From Fontivita pretiosa (GTDB lineage: Bacteria > Planctomycetota > Phycisphaerae > Tepidisphaerales > Tepidisphaeraceae): a DNA stretch of 64,000 nucleotides. The notes beneath the pieces are model-generated. The model worked only from the letters and a program-made list of their open reading frames with translations. It was not told the DNA's origin and ran no database searches. Positions 34,124-43,538 of the stretch are shown here, one piece after another; within the stretch, counting starts at the first letter, position 1; every line of letters starts with the position of its first letter. The DNA is taken from contig NZ_CP191258.1 in NCBI RefSeq assembly GCF_050410795.1, forward strand, positions 5,208,001 to 5,272,000. Direction: 5' to 3'. The position numbers and the translations under genes are program-made.

Positions 34124-34828
34124 ATGTCGAAGCTCTCGTGGCCGGCGACGATCATCTTCGATTTCGACGGCGTGCTGGTTAACAGCGAGCCGCTGCACTT
34201 CCGCGCCTTTCAGCAGGTCGCCGCCGGCGAGAAAATCGAGCTGACCGAAGAACAGTACTACGATGAGCTGGTCGGCTTTGACGACAAGGGCGCCTGGAAG
34301 CATCTGTTTGCGCGGCATGGACGCGAGCTGGATCCCAGGACGTTTCTGCGCGTGATGACGCGCAAGAGCGAAGTGATGCGCGAGCTGATCCGCGCCCGCC
34401 AGTACCGCGCGCTGCCGGGCGTCGAGGAGCTGGTGCGCGGGTTGTGGCGAAACTATCCGCTGGCCATCTGTTCCGGAGCCTTGCGCGAGGAGATCGAGAC
34501 CATGCTCGAGGGGGTGGCACTCCGCGACTGCTTCAGCGTCATCGTCGCCGCCGAGGACGTGACCGTCGGGAAGCCGGATCCTTCCGGGTACATCCTGGCC
34601 AGCAGGCTCGTCGGGCAGAAACTGAAGCGCGCGGTGGCGCCGCAGGACTGTCTGGTTGTGGAAGACGCGCCGATGGTGGTCCAGTCGGTGCGCAAGGCCG
34701 GCTTTTCGGTGCTGGCGGTGACGAACACCTACCCGGCCGAGCGATTCGGCGACGCCAATTGGGTGGTACCCTCGCTGCAACCGGATCAGGTCCGCTCGGT
34801 GTTGCCGGAGTTGAAGCTGCTCATGTAG
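34124..34828 (+). CDS. HAD-superfamily hydrolase (beta-phosphoglucomutase/phosphatase-like)
   Basis: The 234-residue protein from ATG 34124 has all HAD motifs: motif I DFDGVLVNSEPLHF (nucleophile Asp, general acid Asp two residues later), motif II in ICSGA, the Lys in GKPDPSGY and motif IV VVEDAPMVVQS. The cap is helical (subtype IA), as in beta-phosphoglucomutases and sugar phosphatases. It probably acts on a phosphorylated sugar, but a specific substrate cannot be named. The gene follows the tiny lipoproteins and precedes a small membrane protein 47 bp downstream. Confidence 0.9.
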   Translation: MSKLSWPATIIFDFDGVLVNSEPLHFRAFQQVAAGEKIELTEEQYYDELVGFDDKGAWKHLFARHGRELDPRTFLRVMTRKSEVMRELIRARQYRALPGVEELVRGLWRNYPLAICSGALREEIETMLEGVALRDCFSVIVAAEDVTVGKPDPSGYILASRLVGQKLKRAVAPQDCLVVEDAPMVVQSVRKAGFSVLAVTNTYPAERFGDANWVVPSLQPDQVRSVLPELKLLM

Positions 34829-34875
34829 AAGTCACTTTTGGCCCAGCCCGGGAAGTGCAACTGCAAGGAGAGATC

Positions 34876-35160
34876 ATGATGGTTCGAGTGATCACGACTG
34901 TGCTGCTGATGTGCGGCACGGCATCGTTCACATTGGCGGCGGAAACGGATCATCTCGCCAGCGTCGCCGACACACAGCCTCACCCGATACTCAGCCAGGA
35001 CGGCTCCTGGGCCGGCGTGATGGTGATCATCGTGCTGGGGATGTTTCTGGCGGCGATGGTGATTGGGCCGGTCGTTCGCGCCAACATGCCCGAGGAGCCG
35101 CCGCCTGCGGCACACGCCGCCGAGCATGCCCCGCACGGCATCGCGTCACATGGGCATTGA
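34876..35160 (+). CDS. Small single-pass membrane protein with His-rich tail
   Basis: The 94-residue product from ATG 34876 (AAGGAGAG just upstream; MVR two codons later is also possible) has a signal-like helix, then a short external stretch. One membrane helix, VMVIIVLGMFLAAMVIG, follows, with a Pro/Ala/His-rich tail of about 25 residues carrying five histidines, which could bind metal. No family is recognised. Its stop codon (35158-35160) touches the left end of the insertion sequence, so the natural 3' flank has been replaced or interrupted. Confidence 0.65.
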   Translation: MMVRVITTVLLMCGTASFTLAAETDHLASVADTQPHPILSQDGSWAGVMVIIVLGMFLAAMVIGPVVRANMPEEPPPAAHAAEHAPHGIASHGH

Positions 35161-36275
35161 AAAGACTCCCGACCGGCTCAGTCTCGACCCTCTCCAAGTT
35201 CGGCGCATGTTCGGTAGCGCCACGCCGATGCAGTGGGTACAAGCTGCGGGATGGAAACATCTCGATCACCATGGAAGGTCCTGCGGCAGGCCCATGAACT
35301 GGCCCTCCGCGTCTGGCCGGCCTACTCCTGCGACTGCAGCCGCCACGACTTCACGCTCCCGCAACTCTTCGCCTGCCTCGTTCTGCGCGAGCAGCTCAAG
35401 CTCAGCTATCGCAGGGCCGAGCAACTGCTGCGCGACTCGCCGCAGTGGCTGGCCGACCTCGGCATGTCCCGCGCCCCGGATCACAACACCCTCTGGCGGG
35501 CCTTCGGCACGCTTCTCAAGACCCGGCGCGTCAACCGCATGCTCGACCTGCTGGCCCAGCTTGCCGCCAAGGCCAAACTGCTGCGTAAGCTCGACTCGAG
35601 CAAGCCGCTGACCCTCGACAGCACCTGCTACGAGGCGCGTCACCGCTCACGCCATTACGACCGCGTCTGCCGCAAGATGCTCCTGCGCGATGGCGGCAAA
35701 TACACCGAAAAAACCGATGCAGACGAGGTCAATCGCTCACGCTCGCGCCGGGCCCGGCAGATGCCGAAGCTGGCCCTGGCGGTGGCCTCGGCCTGTCACC
35801 TCATCCTGGCGGCGCGGGTTCATATCGGCTGCGGGTCCGATGCGCCGGACTTCGCGCCGCTGTTGTACCATGCGTGGCGGCGGGCCAATGTGAACGTCGT
35901 CGTCGCCGACGCTGGATACGACTCAGAGGCCAACCACCGCAGCGCCCGCCTGGACATGGGTGTGCGCTCGGTGATTCCCACGGGCATCGGGCGGCCGTCG
36001 AGCAAGCCGCCCGGCGGTCGATATCGCCGGCTGATGAAGCAGCGGTTTGCCCGCAAGGCGGACCGGCGAACCTACGGCCAGCGAGCGCAGAGCGAGACGG
36101 TCAACAGCATGATGAAGCGGAACTTTGGCGATGCCCTGCGTTCCGTGCAACGCCGCCGTCGCCGGCAGGAGATGCTCTTGCGGACCCTGACGCACGACAT
36201 CATGATCTACGCCAATTATGAGGGTCGAGACTGAGCCACTCCCGACCCCTTTTTTTAAGGGGTCGGGAGTCTTTT
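35160..36275 (+). mobile_element. IS element with DDE transposase and asymmetric terminal inverted repeats
   Basis: The left end is AAAAGACTCCCGACC directly joined to GGCTCAGTCTCGACCCTC (35160-35192). The right end has the complement of both parts, GAGGGTCGAGACTGAGCC from 36220 and GGTCGGGAGTCTTTT to 36275. Between the two parts on the right lies an extra palindromic insert centred on CCCCTTTTTTTAAGGGG. The element occupies the space between two convergent genes, with its right end 15 bases from the ABC ATPase stop. No clear target-site duplication was seen. Exact ends could differ by a few bases. Confidence 0.75.
35251..36234 (+). CDS. IS5-like DDE transposase
   Basis: The 327-residue product from ATG 35251 (a GTG six codons earlier is also in frame) is a DDE/RNase-H-fold transposase of the DDE_Tnp_1/IS5 type. 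Acidic residues are at LTLDSTCYEAR, VVADAGYDSE and the glutamate in QSETVNSMMKRNFG. The last of these is followed by the basic helix typical of the family C-terminus. The frame is intact and the inverted repeats are present, so the element may still be active. IS5 subgroup cannot be set without a database search. Confidence 0.85.
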   Translation: METSRSPWKVLRQAHELALRVWPAYSCDCSRHDFTLPQLFACLVLREQLKLSYRRAEQLLRDSPQWLADLGMSRAPDHNTLWRAFGTLLKTRRVNRMLDLLAQLAAKAKLLRKLDSSKPLTLDSTCYEARHRSRHYDRVCRKMLLRDGGKYTEKTDADEVNRSRSRRARQMPKLALAVASACHLILAARVHIGCGSDAPDFAPLLYHAWRRANVNVVVADAGYDSEANHRSARLDMGVRSVIPTGIGRPSSKPPGGRYRRLMKQRFARKADRRTYGQRAQSETVNSMMKRNFGDALRSVQRRRRRQEMLLRTLTHDIMIYANYEGRD

Positions 36276-36289
36276 CCGTGAAACCGGGG

Positions 36290-37081
<792 letters not shown>

Positions 37082-37152
37082 TGAGCTTCCAACGCTTATA
37101 GCCCTGCGGAGCTGACTGATCAAGCCGGCCGCACAATGGCCCGCTTAACTCC

Positions 37153-37902
37153 TCACGTCTCCACCCTCATCGCCTCGATCGGTTGCATGCGCGCCGCCTG
37201 CCAGGCGGGGTAGACGGCGCCGGCGACGGTCAGCCCCACGCCGATCGTCAGGCTGATCGCGATCGCCAGCAGCAGATCGTCGATCGGCAGATTCCTGAAG
37301 GCATATCCCCCATAGGTAGTCGCGGCGGCAGCAAGGCTCAGCCCAAGCCCCAGCACAATCCCGATCACGGTCCCCACCACGCCCTGAAACAGACTCTCGA
37401 TCAGAAACAGCTTGACGATGAACCCGTCCAGCGCCCCCAGGCACTTCATCGTACCGATCTCGCGGAAGCGCTCGGTCACGCTCATGAGCATCGCGTTGAG
37501 GATTCCCACAAACGCCACCAGCAGTGCCAGTCCCAGCAGCCAGCGAGTCTGGATCCTGTTGTTGGCGATCTCCTCGGGGGTGGTAGGAACACCGCTGGTT
37601 TTCATCAGCGCCGCCAGTCTCTGGGCTTCGATCAGTCGGCTGCGTGCCTCGGCGGTGGGATTGTCACGCGCCGCCGCCTCGACCGAGGCGATCCATCGGC
37701 GCATGCCCTCGACCACGGCTTCACTGGTCTGGATAGACACCAGAAACGCCAGCGCCAGCACGATTCCGCTGGTCACCAGCAGGCTGCGGCTGAGCCGCAG
37801 GCGGATGCTCTTGTAGGCGATCTCGACGGCCTTGCTCAGCGGCAGCGTGATTTGCCGCTGCACGGCCGGCGCGGTCCGTTGCGATGGACTAGCCTGTGAC
37901 AT
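37153..37902 (-). CDS. ABC transporter permease (FtsX/MacB fold)
   Basis: This 249-residue permease has the FtsX topology in short form: one N-terminal helix after RLRLSRSLLVTSG, a small extracytoplasmic region (about 55-120) and three C-terminal helices. ILNAMLMSVTERFREIGTMK, the hallmark coupling segment, precedes the second helix, and AWQAARMQPIEAMR is at the end. It works with the ATPase encoded downstream as a mechanotransmission or lipoprotein-type exporter. Exported substrate unknown; the PqqD-like gene just upstream is the only hint. Confidence 0.92.
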   Translation of the reverse strand: MSQASPSQRTAPAVQRQITLPLSKAVEIAYKSIRLRLSRSLLVTSGIVLALAFLVSIQTSEAVVEGMRRWIASVEAAARDNPTAEARSRLIEAQRLAALMKTSGVPTTPEEIANNRIQTRWLLGLALLVAFVGILNAMLMSVTERFREIGTMKCLGALDGFIVKLFLIESLFQGVVGTVIGIVLGLGLSLAAAATTYGGYAFRNLPIDDLLLAIAISLTIGVGLTVAGAVYPAWQAARMQPIEAMRVET

Positions 37903-38030
37903 TGCGCTCTCTGTGATTCATCACAAGGTAAGAAGCTGAGACGGTGACCAGGTGAAAACGGCCGATCCACCTTGCTGCACGTCACCTGCTCCTTGGCTCA
38001 CCGATCCCGCTTCGCATCTTGTCACCAACT

Positions 38031-38405
38031 TCACTTCTTCCTCGGGACGCTCAACCCGATCAATCTCCGCTTCACCAGCATCTGAAGAAACTGGATGGTC
38101 GCCACCTCCGCCTCCCGCAGATTCAGATTATATCGTTTGGCCAGCCGGCGGATGATCTGCTGGACCGACGTCTTCCCGTCGCACGATTCCCACACGAGCA
38201 GGCCAAGCTCATCCAGCTCGAAAGTCTTGGTTGCACCTTCGGGCATACGCAGCAGCCATCCCCCCCAGCGGGGATTCTTCAGCGCCACCTTCAGTTTCGC
38301 GCCGCCGGATTCGTCCCTGCTCACTGTCGCCTCGACGACCCTGACAGGTCTGGCGGCCAGCGCCTCGGTGCGGGAGATCGTTGATCGTCTGCGTCGGAAC
38401 AACAT
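38031..38405 (-). CDS. PqqD-family (RRE-like) small protein
   Basis: The 124-residue product from ATG 38405 has a basic N-terminus, a beta region (VKVALKNPRWGGW-like) and then the PqqD winged-helix pattern: TFELDELGLLVWESCDGK, VQQIIRRLAKRYN, EAEVATIQFLQMLVKRRLI. PqqD domains bind leader peptides and present them to modifying enzymes. No precursor peptide or radical SAM enzyme is nearby, so a RiPP role is only a possibility. It lies between an unknown gene (24 bp) and the ABC permease (128 bp). Confidence 0.75.
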   Translation of the reverse strand: MLFRRRRSTISRTEALAARPVRVVEATVSRDESGGAKLKVALKNPRWGGWLLRMPEGATKTFELDELGLLVWESCDGKTSVQQIIRRLAKRYNLNLREAEVATIQFLQMLVKRRLIGLSVPRKK

Positions 38406-38429
38406 GCTCAGCAACAGTACCACTGACAG

Positions 38430-39365
38430 TCAATCGCATCTTGGAGCAGACCAGCCGACACCCGTCGCCGCTTCACGGATCAGCGCATCATCCGAAGCCT
38501 GCACGATGACGATCCGGTCGCGCTGCGGATCGTGCAGCGCAGCGGTCCGAAGCTCAGGCCAAAGCGCCCGCAGAAAGAAAAAGCGCTTGCGGCGCACCAT
38601 CGTCCGCACCAGGCCGGTCAATCGCCGGCCATCGTCGCAGCTCAACTCCAGCTCCGTCGGCTCTGCGATCGGGCGATGGTACTTCTGCCGGCGCGATTCC
38701 TGGTCGGCCAGCCACTGCTTCAGCGGCTTGCGTTTCAGCGCCAGCTCCGCCAACGCTACCTGGCGAATTGTGACTATTCTGTGTTTGTCGGCAAATGTAA
38801 GGCTCAGGTCGCCAGCGTTGAGGCAGTGGCCGGTGAGCTTCATACCCGCCGGCGCCAGGCAGCTCAAATCGAACACTGCCCAGGGCATTGGCCCGTCGCG
38901 CCCGCCCAAGTCTTCGAAGGTCGGCAGGATCGCGCCGACGAGGATCGTCTCGCGGCGATTCGCGTGATGGACGATCTGGACGCAACGTCCCGACGCCCGG
39001 CTGAACGCCAGCCAAACATCACGTCCCGGCGGCTGCGGCTCCAGGTAGACGCTCGAGGCCGCAAACCTGTCTCCGGACAGTTCGAGTGGTTTGGCTTCGT
39101 CGGCGGCACGCTTGCCGACCTCGTCGCGCATCGCCTGCATCGCCCAGGCCGCCGGATCGAATCGCCTGCTCGGCGCCTTTCGCCAACGAATCCCCAGCCT
39201 CGGGCGATGCAGGTCGGCGATCAGCGCCGCCCCCTGCTCAAAATCCCCTTCCAGCCGCACAGGATTCCATCGCGCCGGCAGCTCCATCCGCCAGCCCTGC
39301 CACGCAAACGCATTCGCAGTACGCTGCGAGGGTGGGACGAACTGGCCAGCGCTGTGTCGTGACAT
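38430..39365 (-). CDS. Hypothetical protein of the PqqD/ABC operon
   Basis: This 311-residue soluble protein has no signal peptide and no family I recognise. It has a basic, Trp-containing N-terminal part (WQGWRMELPARWNPVRLEGD), a central beta-rich region with LAPAGMKLTG, and a C-terminal part with SCDDGRRLTGLVRTMVRRKRFFF. It lies 55 bp downstream of the DUF6785 gene and 24 bp upstream of the PqqD-like gene, so it is probably part of the same transcript and function. Codon use looks native. Confidence 0.65.
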   Translation of the reverse strand: MSRHSAGQFVPPSQRTANAFAWQGWRMELPARWNPVRLEGDFEQGAALIADLHRPRLGIRWRKAPSRRFDPAAWAMQAMRDEVGKRAADEAKPLELSGDRFAASSVYLEPQPPGRDVWLAFSRASGRCVQIVHHANRRETILVGAILPTFEDLGGRDGPMPWAVFDLSCLAPAGMKLTGHCLNAGDLSLTFADKHRIVTIRQVALAELALKRKPLKQWLADQESRRQKYHRPIAEPTELELSCDDGRRLTGLVRTMVRRKRFFFLRALWPELRTAALHDPQRDRIVIVQASDDALIREAATGVGWSAPRCD

Positions 39366-39420
39366 TCCAGAACAATTCTACTCCGCATCTTCTCACCGTC
39401 CCATCCGGGCATCTTCGCCA

Positions 39421-41556
39421 TCACGCCGGCAGCAACTGGATCGCATGAAACTCCGCCCCCATCGCGTTCAGCACGAGCGTGACGACCAGCCAGAACGCCG
39501 CGGCGCCGGCTTCGCCGACGATCAGGCCGATGAAGAACGGCTTGGCGGCGCGGATGAGCTGAATCCCGCCGAAACGCACGATGATCACCTTGATGATCCA
39601 CCCCACCATCACGCTGAACCAGACCATTCGCATTGGATACGAATACGCCAGAAGCAACCCCACCGGATGCAGCGGCCAGGCCATGAACCGCAGCCGCAGA
39701 AAGCTCAGCAGCCCGGTGATCACCACGCCCGACAGGAAATACCCCGTGCGCGAGTGCGGCTCCTGCGGGCCGATCCTGGGCGGGCGGTAATCGCGCGTCG
39801 CGTCCATGATGTAATACGTGTGGTTGCCCGTGATGGCCCAGTAGTTGATCGGCGAAACCTGCAGGCGGTCGATGGTCGAGGCGTAGCTGTATTCGATCTT
39901 GAGCATCGCCACACCCGAGACGACGAACGCCACCACGATCGCCCCCGCCAGCGCCAGCAGGAACGGACGAGTGCGGCTGGGCTGGCTCTCCCGGCGTGCA
40001 GCGCTGTCGCCTTCGTCGGCATAGGCGACCTGATCCGCAACGCGCAGCGCATGAGTCGCGTAGACCGGCAACGCCTCCCGCGTGTCATGCGTGAAGTTCA
40101 GACTGAACAGCGCGGAGTAAAAGTACGTCTCCATCGTCGTCCGCCTGGCCAGGCCATCCGGCAGCGAACCGACCACCAGCCAGAAGCGACTGATGGGAAG
40201 TTCCGTGCGGGCGAAGATCATGCCGGTCTCCGCAATGATCCGCGCCACGACCAGCACCATCATCATCAGCAGCAGCACGAGCACGACGGCGCCGATCGCC
40301 GACGCCCCCGCCAGCTTCAACCACGCCGCCGCCACGACCAGCGAACCGGCCAGCCCCCACCCCGCCGCGCGGTAGGACAGATAGCGTCCGGTGGGCTCGC
40401 CGGGGCGATAGCGCCGGAACATGTGCCTTACCACCATGGCGAAGTGCCCGCGCCCCACCCACAGGATCGCCAGCGCATACACGATCGCCGCCCCCATGAG
40501 CTGGTCCTGCTGCATCCCGCCGGTGTAGTCGCTCTTCCACGTTCCGTAGAACATCCGCGTGATGTTGAACAGGATGTAAAAGAACCACAGGCTGAAGCCG
40601 ACCTTGCTCTGAAGGAAAAATGCGATGCCGACGATGCTGAAGTAAAGCGTGCCGCGCGGCGCCGCCCAATCCAGATAGCGCCACGGCTCGCCCGTCAGCA
40701 TCGAACCCAGGTCGTATTTCAGCGGAAACTGCGGCCAGGTCTTCGGGAAATACTTGTTCATCGCGTTCAGCCCGTGAATCACGAAGACGGCGGCAAACGC
40801 GATCCAGAAGCTGCGGCTGCCCAGCAGCGGGTTCAGCGACCTGCCCGGGCGGGGCGTTTCGATCAGCGATGCATACACCTCGGCCAGCGGGAACGGCAGA
40901 CGCTCATTGTCAACCCACTGTCGGCGGACGATCACGGCGGTGCACATCACCGCCGTCCCCAGCGCCGCCAGAAAGATGCCCCAGGTAATCGTCGGCGTGA
41001 GCCACGCGCCCCACGGCACGCCCTGCCCATCGGGCGCCCGCAGGTAGTAGTTCATGATCACCGGATCGTTGGACCAGGTGCTGCGATCGGATGACTGAAA
41101 CGCCGGGAAGATCCACTGCGGCAGATTCAGCTCGAGCATGAAACGCCGGTAATCGGCGTTCTGCCCGGCGTGATACCACACGCCCACCAGGCTTGTCGGC
41201 ATGTAGCGCATCAATCCGCTGCTGGGGATCGCGCAGCTCACCAGCACCATGCACATCACCACCGCCAGCTCCCGGCTGTCCAGCGCATGGCTTGGCCACC
41301 AGCGCCGCAGCGGCGCATTGATCAACAGCAGCAGCAACAGCAGATAAAGCAGCAGCCCGACAGGAAGGTAATTGCCAGTGAGATACGTGTTGACCAGGAC
41401 CCAGTCGTTGTAGGCGGAGATCGAGCTGATGATCAGCACGCCGAGCATGCCCAGCGTCACGCTGCGAAGATTGACCGGCTGGCGCGGGCGCAGCGGCTGC
41501 GTCAGTCCCGGGTGCGGCGCCGACTCCACGCGGGTCGTACGGGTGGTCTGTTCCAC
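39421..41556 (-). CDS. DUF6785 (OPT-like) multi-pass membrane protein
   Basis: This 711-residue membrane protein has about 14-16 helices. The N-terminus (RSVTLGMLGVLIISSISAYND), the VDNERLPFPLAEVYASLIE segment and TRMFYGTW fit the DUF6785 family of planctomycetes and related bacteria, distantly like oligopeptide transporters. It may import peptides or other polymers' fragments, but no substrate is known. It begins the leftward run to the PqqD/ABC genes and is preceded by the terminator of the Wza-like gene. Confidence 0.8.
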   Translation of the reverse strand: MEQTTRTTRVESAPHPGLTQPLRPRQPVNLRSVTLGMLGVLIISSISAYNDWVLVNTYLTGNYLPVGLLLYLLLLLLLINAPLRRWWPSHALDSRELAVVMCMVLVSCAIPSSGLMRYMPTSLVGVWYHAGQNADYRRFMLELNLPQWIFPAFQSSDRSTWSNDPVIMNYYLRAPDGQGVPWGAWLTPTITWGIFLAALGTAVMCTAVIVRRQWVDNERLPFPLAEVYASLIETPRPGRSLNPLLGSRSFWIAFAAVFVIHGLNAMNKYFPKTWPQFPLKYDLGSMLTGEPWRYLDWAAPRGTLYFSIVGIAFFLQSKVGFSLWFFYILFNITRMFYGTWKSDYTGGMQQDQLMGAAIVYALAILWVGRGHFAMVVRHMFRRYRPGEPTGRYLSYRAAGWGLAGSLVVAAAWLKLAGASAIGAVVLVLLLMMMVLVVARIIAETGMIFARTELPISRFWLVVGSLPDGLARRTTMETYFYSALFSLNFTHDTREALPVYATHALRVADQVAYADEGDSAARRESQPSRTRPFLLALAGAIVVAFVVSGVAMLKIEYSYASTIDRLQVSPINYWAITGNHTYYIMDATRDYRPPRIGPQEPHSRTGYFLSGVVITGLLSFLRLRFMAWPLHPVGLLLAYSYPMRMVWFSVMVGWIIKVIIVRFGGIQLIRAAKPFFIGLIVGEAGAAAFWLVVTLVLNAMGAEFHAIQLLPA

Positions 41557-41628
41557 GCGATTTCTAATACATCAAACGTTTGCTGCAATCCAGTCGGCTG
41601 CGCCGACTCGCGCTTCAGCAAAACAGCA

Positions 41629-41657
41629 CCGGCCCGCGCGAGCGATGCGCGGGCCGG
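41629..41657 (-). terminator. Intrinsic terminator of the Wza-like gene
   Basis: CCGGCCCGCGC (41629-41639) pairs exactly with GCGCGGGCCGG (41647-41657) around a 7-base loop, 34 bases after the Wza-like stop. In the leftward transcript the stem is followed by a T-rich stretch (TGCTGTTTTGC). It ends the export gene before the DUF6785 gene. Confidence 0.7.
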
Positions 41658-41690
41658 TTGGTTGGCTCAGCTTCGATCCCTGCCGCGGCT

Positions 41691-43172
41691 CTACAGTCTG
41701 TTCTGGTCCCAGTAATTGCGGTCATAGATGAACCCGAAGCCGTAGGTCAGACGGAAGCCGCTGCGGAACGCCGCAAGAAACGGCGCCAGCGCATTGGTTC
41801 CGACCATGATCTGGTCATCCGGCTTGAGCAGGATGTCCGGCTGTTCGCCGGCGAAGATCTTGCTCAGGTCCACACGGGCGAAGATCTCGCGATCGGGTCC
41901 GATGCGGCGAACGATCTGCGTGCGCGACGGAATCGCAAGCTGATCCAGCATGCCAGCGGCGATGACCGCCTGCTTCAACGTGATGTTTCGTGCCGTCAGG
42001 CTGTAAACCCCCGTCCGAGCCACGTGCCCGCCCATGTAGTACTCGCCAATCACCGGCTGCGGCACGATGATCAGGTCCTGCGGGCGAATGACCACGTTGT
42101 ACTTCAGCTCGCCACGCTGAAGCGGCTGATACGGCACCCGGATCACCCGCACGTCCGACGGTTCCTGAAGCGCGTTGAACTCAAAGCCCTGGGTTGACGG
42201 CTCCGCAGGCGCCGCCTCGGTGGCCGCCGGCGCTTCGGCCTGTGCCGGAACCGCCTGCCCCCCCTCGATCGTCATGGGTTTGTCATCAACGATGATGATC
42301 CGTCCTTCGCTGCCCGGCGCCGCTGCCGTCGCCGGCTGATTCGCCTGCGCCTCGCTGCCCGCTTGCTCGGGCGCCTGGGACATCATCTTCGGAGACAGAT
42401 CAAGTGGCGCCTGCGATCGCGGCGTGAGCAGGTCCTGCGTCGGCTGAGTCGCCGGCGCCGCCTCGCCGGGCGCGGCCGGGGCGGTCGTCTGAGGCTCGAT
42501 GTCATGCCGCTTCTGGCGAACGATGTAGATGTTCTCAATTCCGACAGGCGAGGTCACATCACCGACCAGCGCCAGCGCGTCCAGCAGTCGGAAGTTCGAG
42601 TCCAGAATCTGGTACTGTCCGCCTCGGTTCACGGCGCCAGTGATCGTGAACGTGCGCGATCGCGCCTCCAGCGTCACCACAGATACCTGCGCCTGCTGGA
42701 TCAGGTTCGCGTCCCGATATCGCTGAACGATTGCCGCTTCAAGCTGCGCCTCGGTCAGTCCCGCGGCCTGCACCTGACCCACCAGCGGCAGGCTGATGAA
42801 GCCGCTCTCGCTGACACGGCTGACCTTCACCGATTCCACGCCCGGCGCCACCAGGTCCGTGATCGACACCTGGATCAGGTCGTTCCGCCCAATCACGTAA
42901 TCCTGCGAAACGGCCACAAGGTCGCTGGGACGAACATCCGTCGCGGTCGCGTAGCGAGGATCCTCCTCCTCGTAGCCCGTGTCCAGCGTCTTGAGGATCG
43001 GGACAGGGATGGGTTTCTTGCTGTACCGGCCCATCTCCGTCGGATCAAAAAAACTCTTGGTCTCGCAGCCCGCCGAGAGCAGACTCATCCCGATCAGCAC
43101 TGCCAGGCCCGGCGTGATCCAGCCGAACCGACCCAACAAACGACGATTCACAGCAATATTCAGCCGAGCCAA
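41691..43172 (-). CDS. Polysaccharide export protein (Wza-like, SLBB domains)
   Basis: The 493-residue lipoprotein (lipobox LSAGC after a hydrophobic segment) belongs to the Wza/PES family of outer-membrane polysaccharide channels. A PES domain starts YVIGRNDLIQVSITDL. A first SLBB domain includes FTITGAVNRGGQYQ, and a second YYMGGHVARTGVYSLTARNITLKQAV. An Ala/Pro/Gln-rich insert separates the two. The start is a TTG at 43172 with AAAGGAGATC just upstream; no ATG fits better. No other capsule gene is adjacent, although GT39-like genes lie nearby. Confidence 0.88.
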   Translation of the reverse strand: MARLNIAVNRRLLGRFGWITPGLAVLIGMSLLSAGCETKSFFDPTEMGRYSKKPIPVPILKTLDTGYEEEDPRYATATDVRPSDLVAVSQDYVIGRNDLIQVSITDLVAPGVESVKVSRVSESGFISLPLVGQVQAAGLTEAQLEAAIVQRYRDANLIQQAQVSVVTLEARSRTFTITGAVNRGGQYQILDSNFRLLDALALVGDVTSPVGIENIYIVRQKRHDIEPQTTAPAAPGEAAPATQPTQDLLTPRSQAPLDLSPKMMSQAPEQAGSEAQANQPATAAAPGSEGRIIIVDDKPMTIEGGQAVPAQAEAPAATEAAPAEPSTQGFEFNALQEPSDVRVIRVPYQPLQRGELKYNVVIRPQDLIIVPQPVIGEYYMGGHVARTGVYSLTARNITLKQAVIAAGMLDQLAIPSRTQIVRRIGPDREIFARVDLSKIFAGEQPDILLKPDDQIMVGTNALAPFLAAFRSGFRLTYGFGFIYDRNYWDQNRL

Positions 43173-43538
43173 GACGATCTCCTTTCCGATTCTGTTCCCG
43201 CTGCGGCGACTGTGTGCGTGCTCCGCGTGCCGCGCGCGGCTCACCTTATATAAAGGACGCCGCCCTCGCGGGAAACTTCATCGGCCATTTTGCGCCAAAG
43301 CCATTGCTCAGGCAATGCAAGTCGTGGACGAAACCGTGGCAAAATGTGCAAGTCAGGCAAATCCGCAGGTTCCCGGGGCCATTATCGGACCCCTTCAGCG
43401 AGGTTACTCTTGCAGCCACTTGGCCAGCTCTTCGGTCGTGCCGTCGGCAAGGCCAATCCGATATGGCCAGCCCGCACAACGTCACGCGATGCCGCCTCGC
43501 AAGCGGCTTGCCGGGGTGTCCAGATTTCCGGCGAACGC
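43173..43538. other. 366-bp intergenic region
   Basis: No gene is recognised. For the leftward Wza-like gene the region holds a TTATATAA at 43247-43254 that could be a -10 element, with no convincing -35. Frames on the plus strand here are shadows of the flanking genes. Confidence 0.4.

Noticed and set aside
39091..41094. A 667-codon plus-strand frame
   Set aside because: Antisense to the DUF6785 gene, with no recognisable motif and a composition typical of shadow frames.
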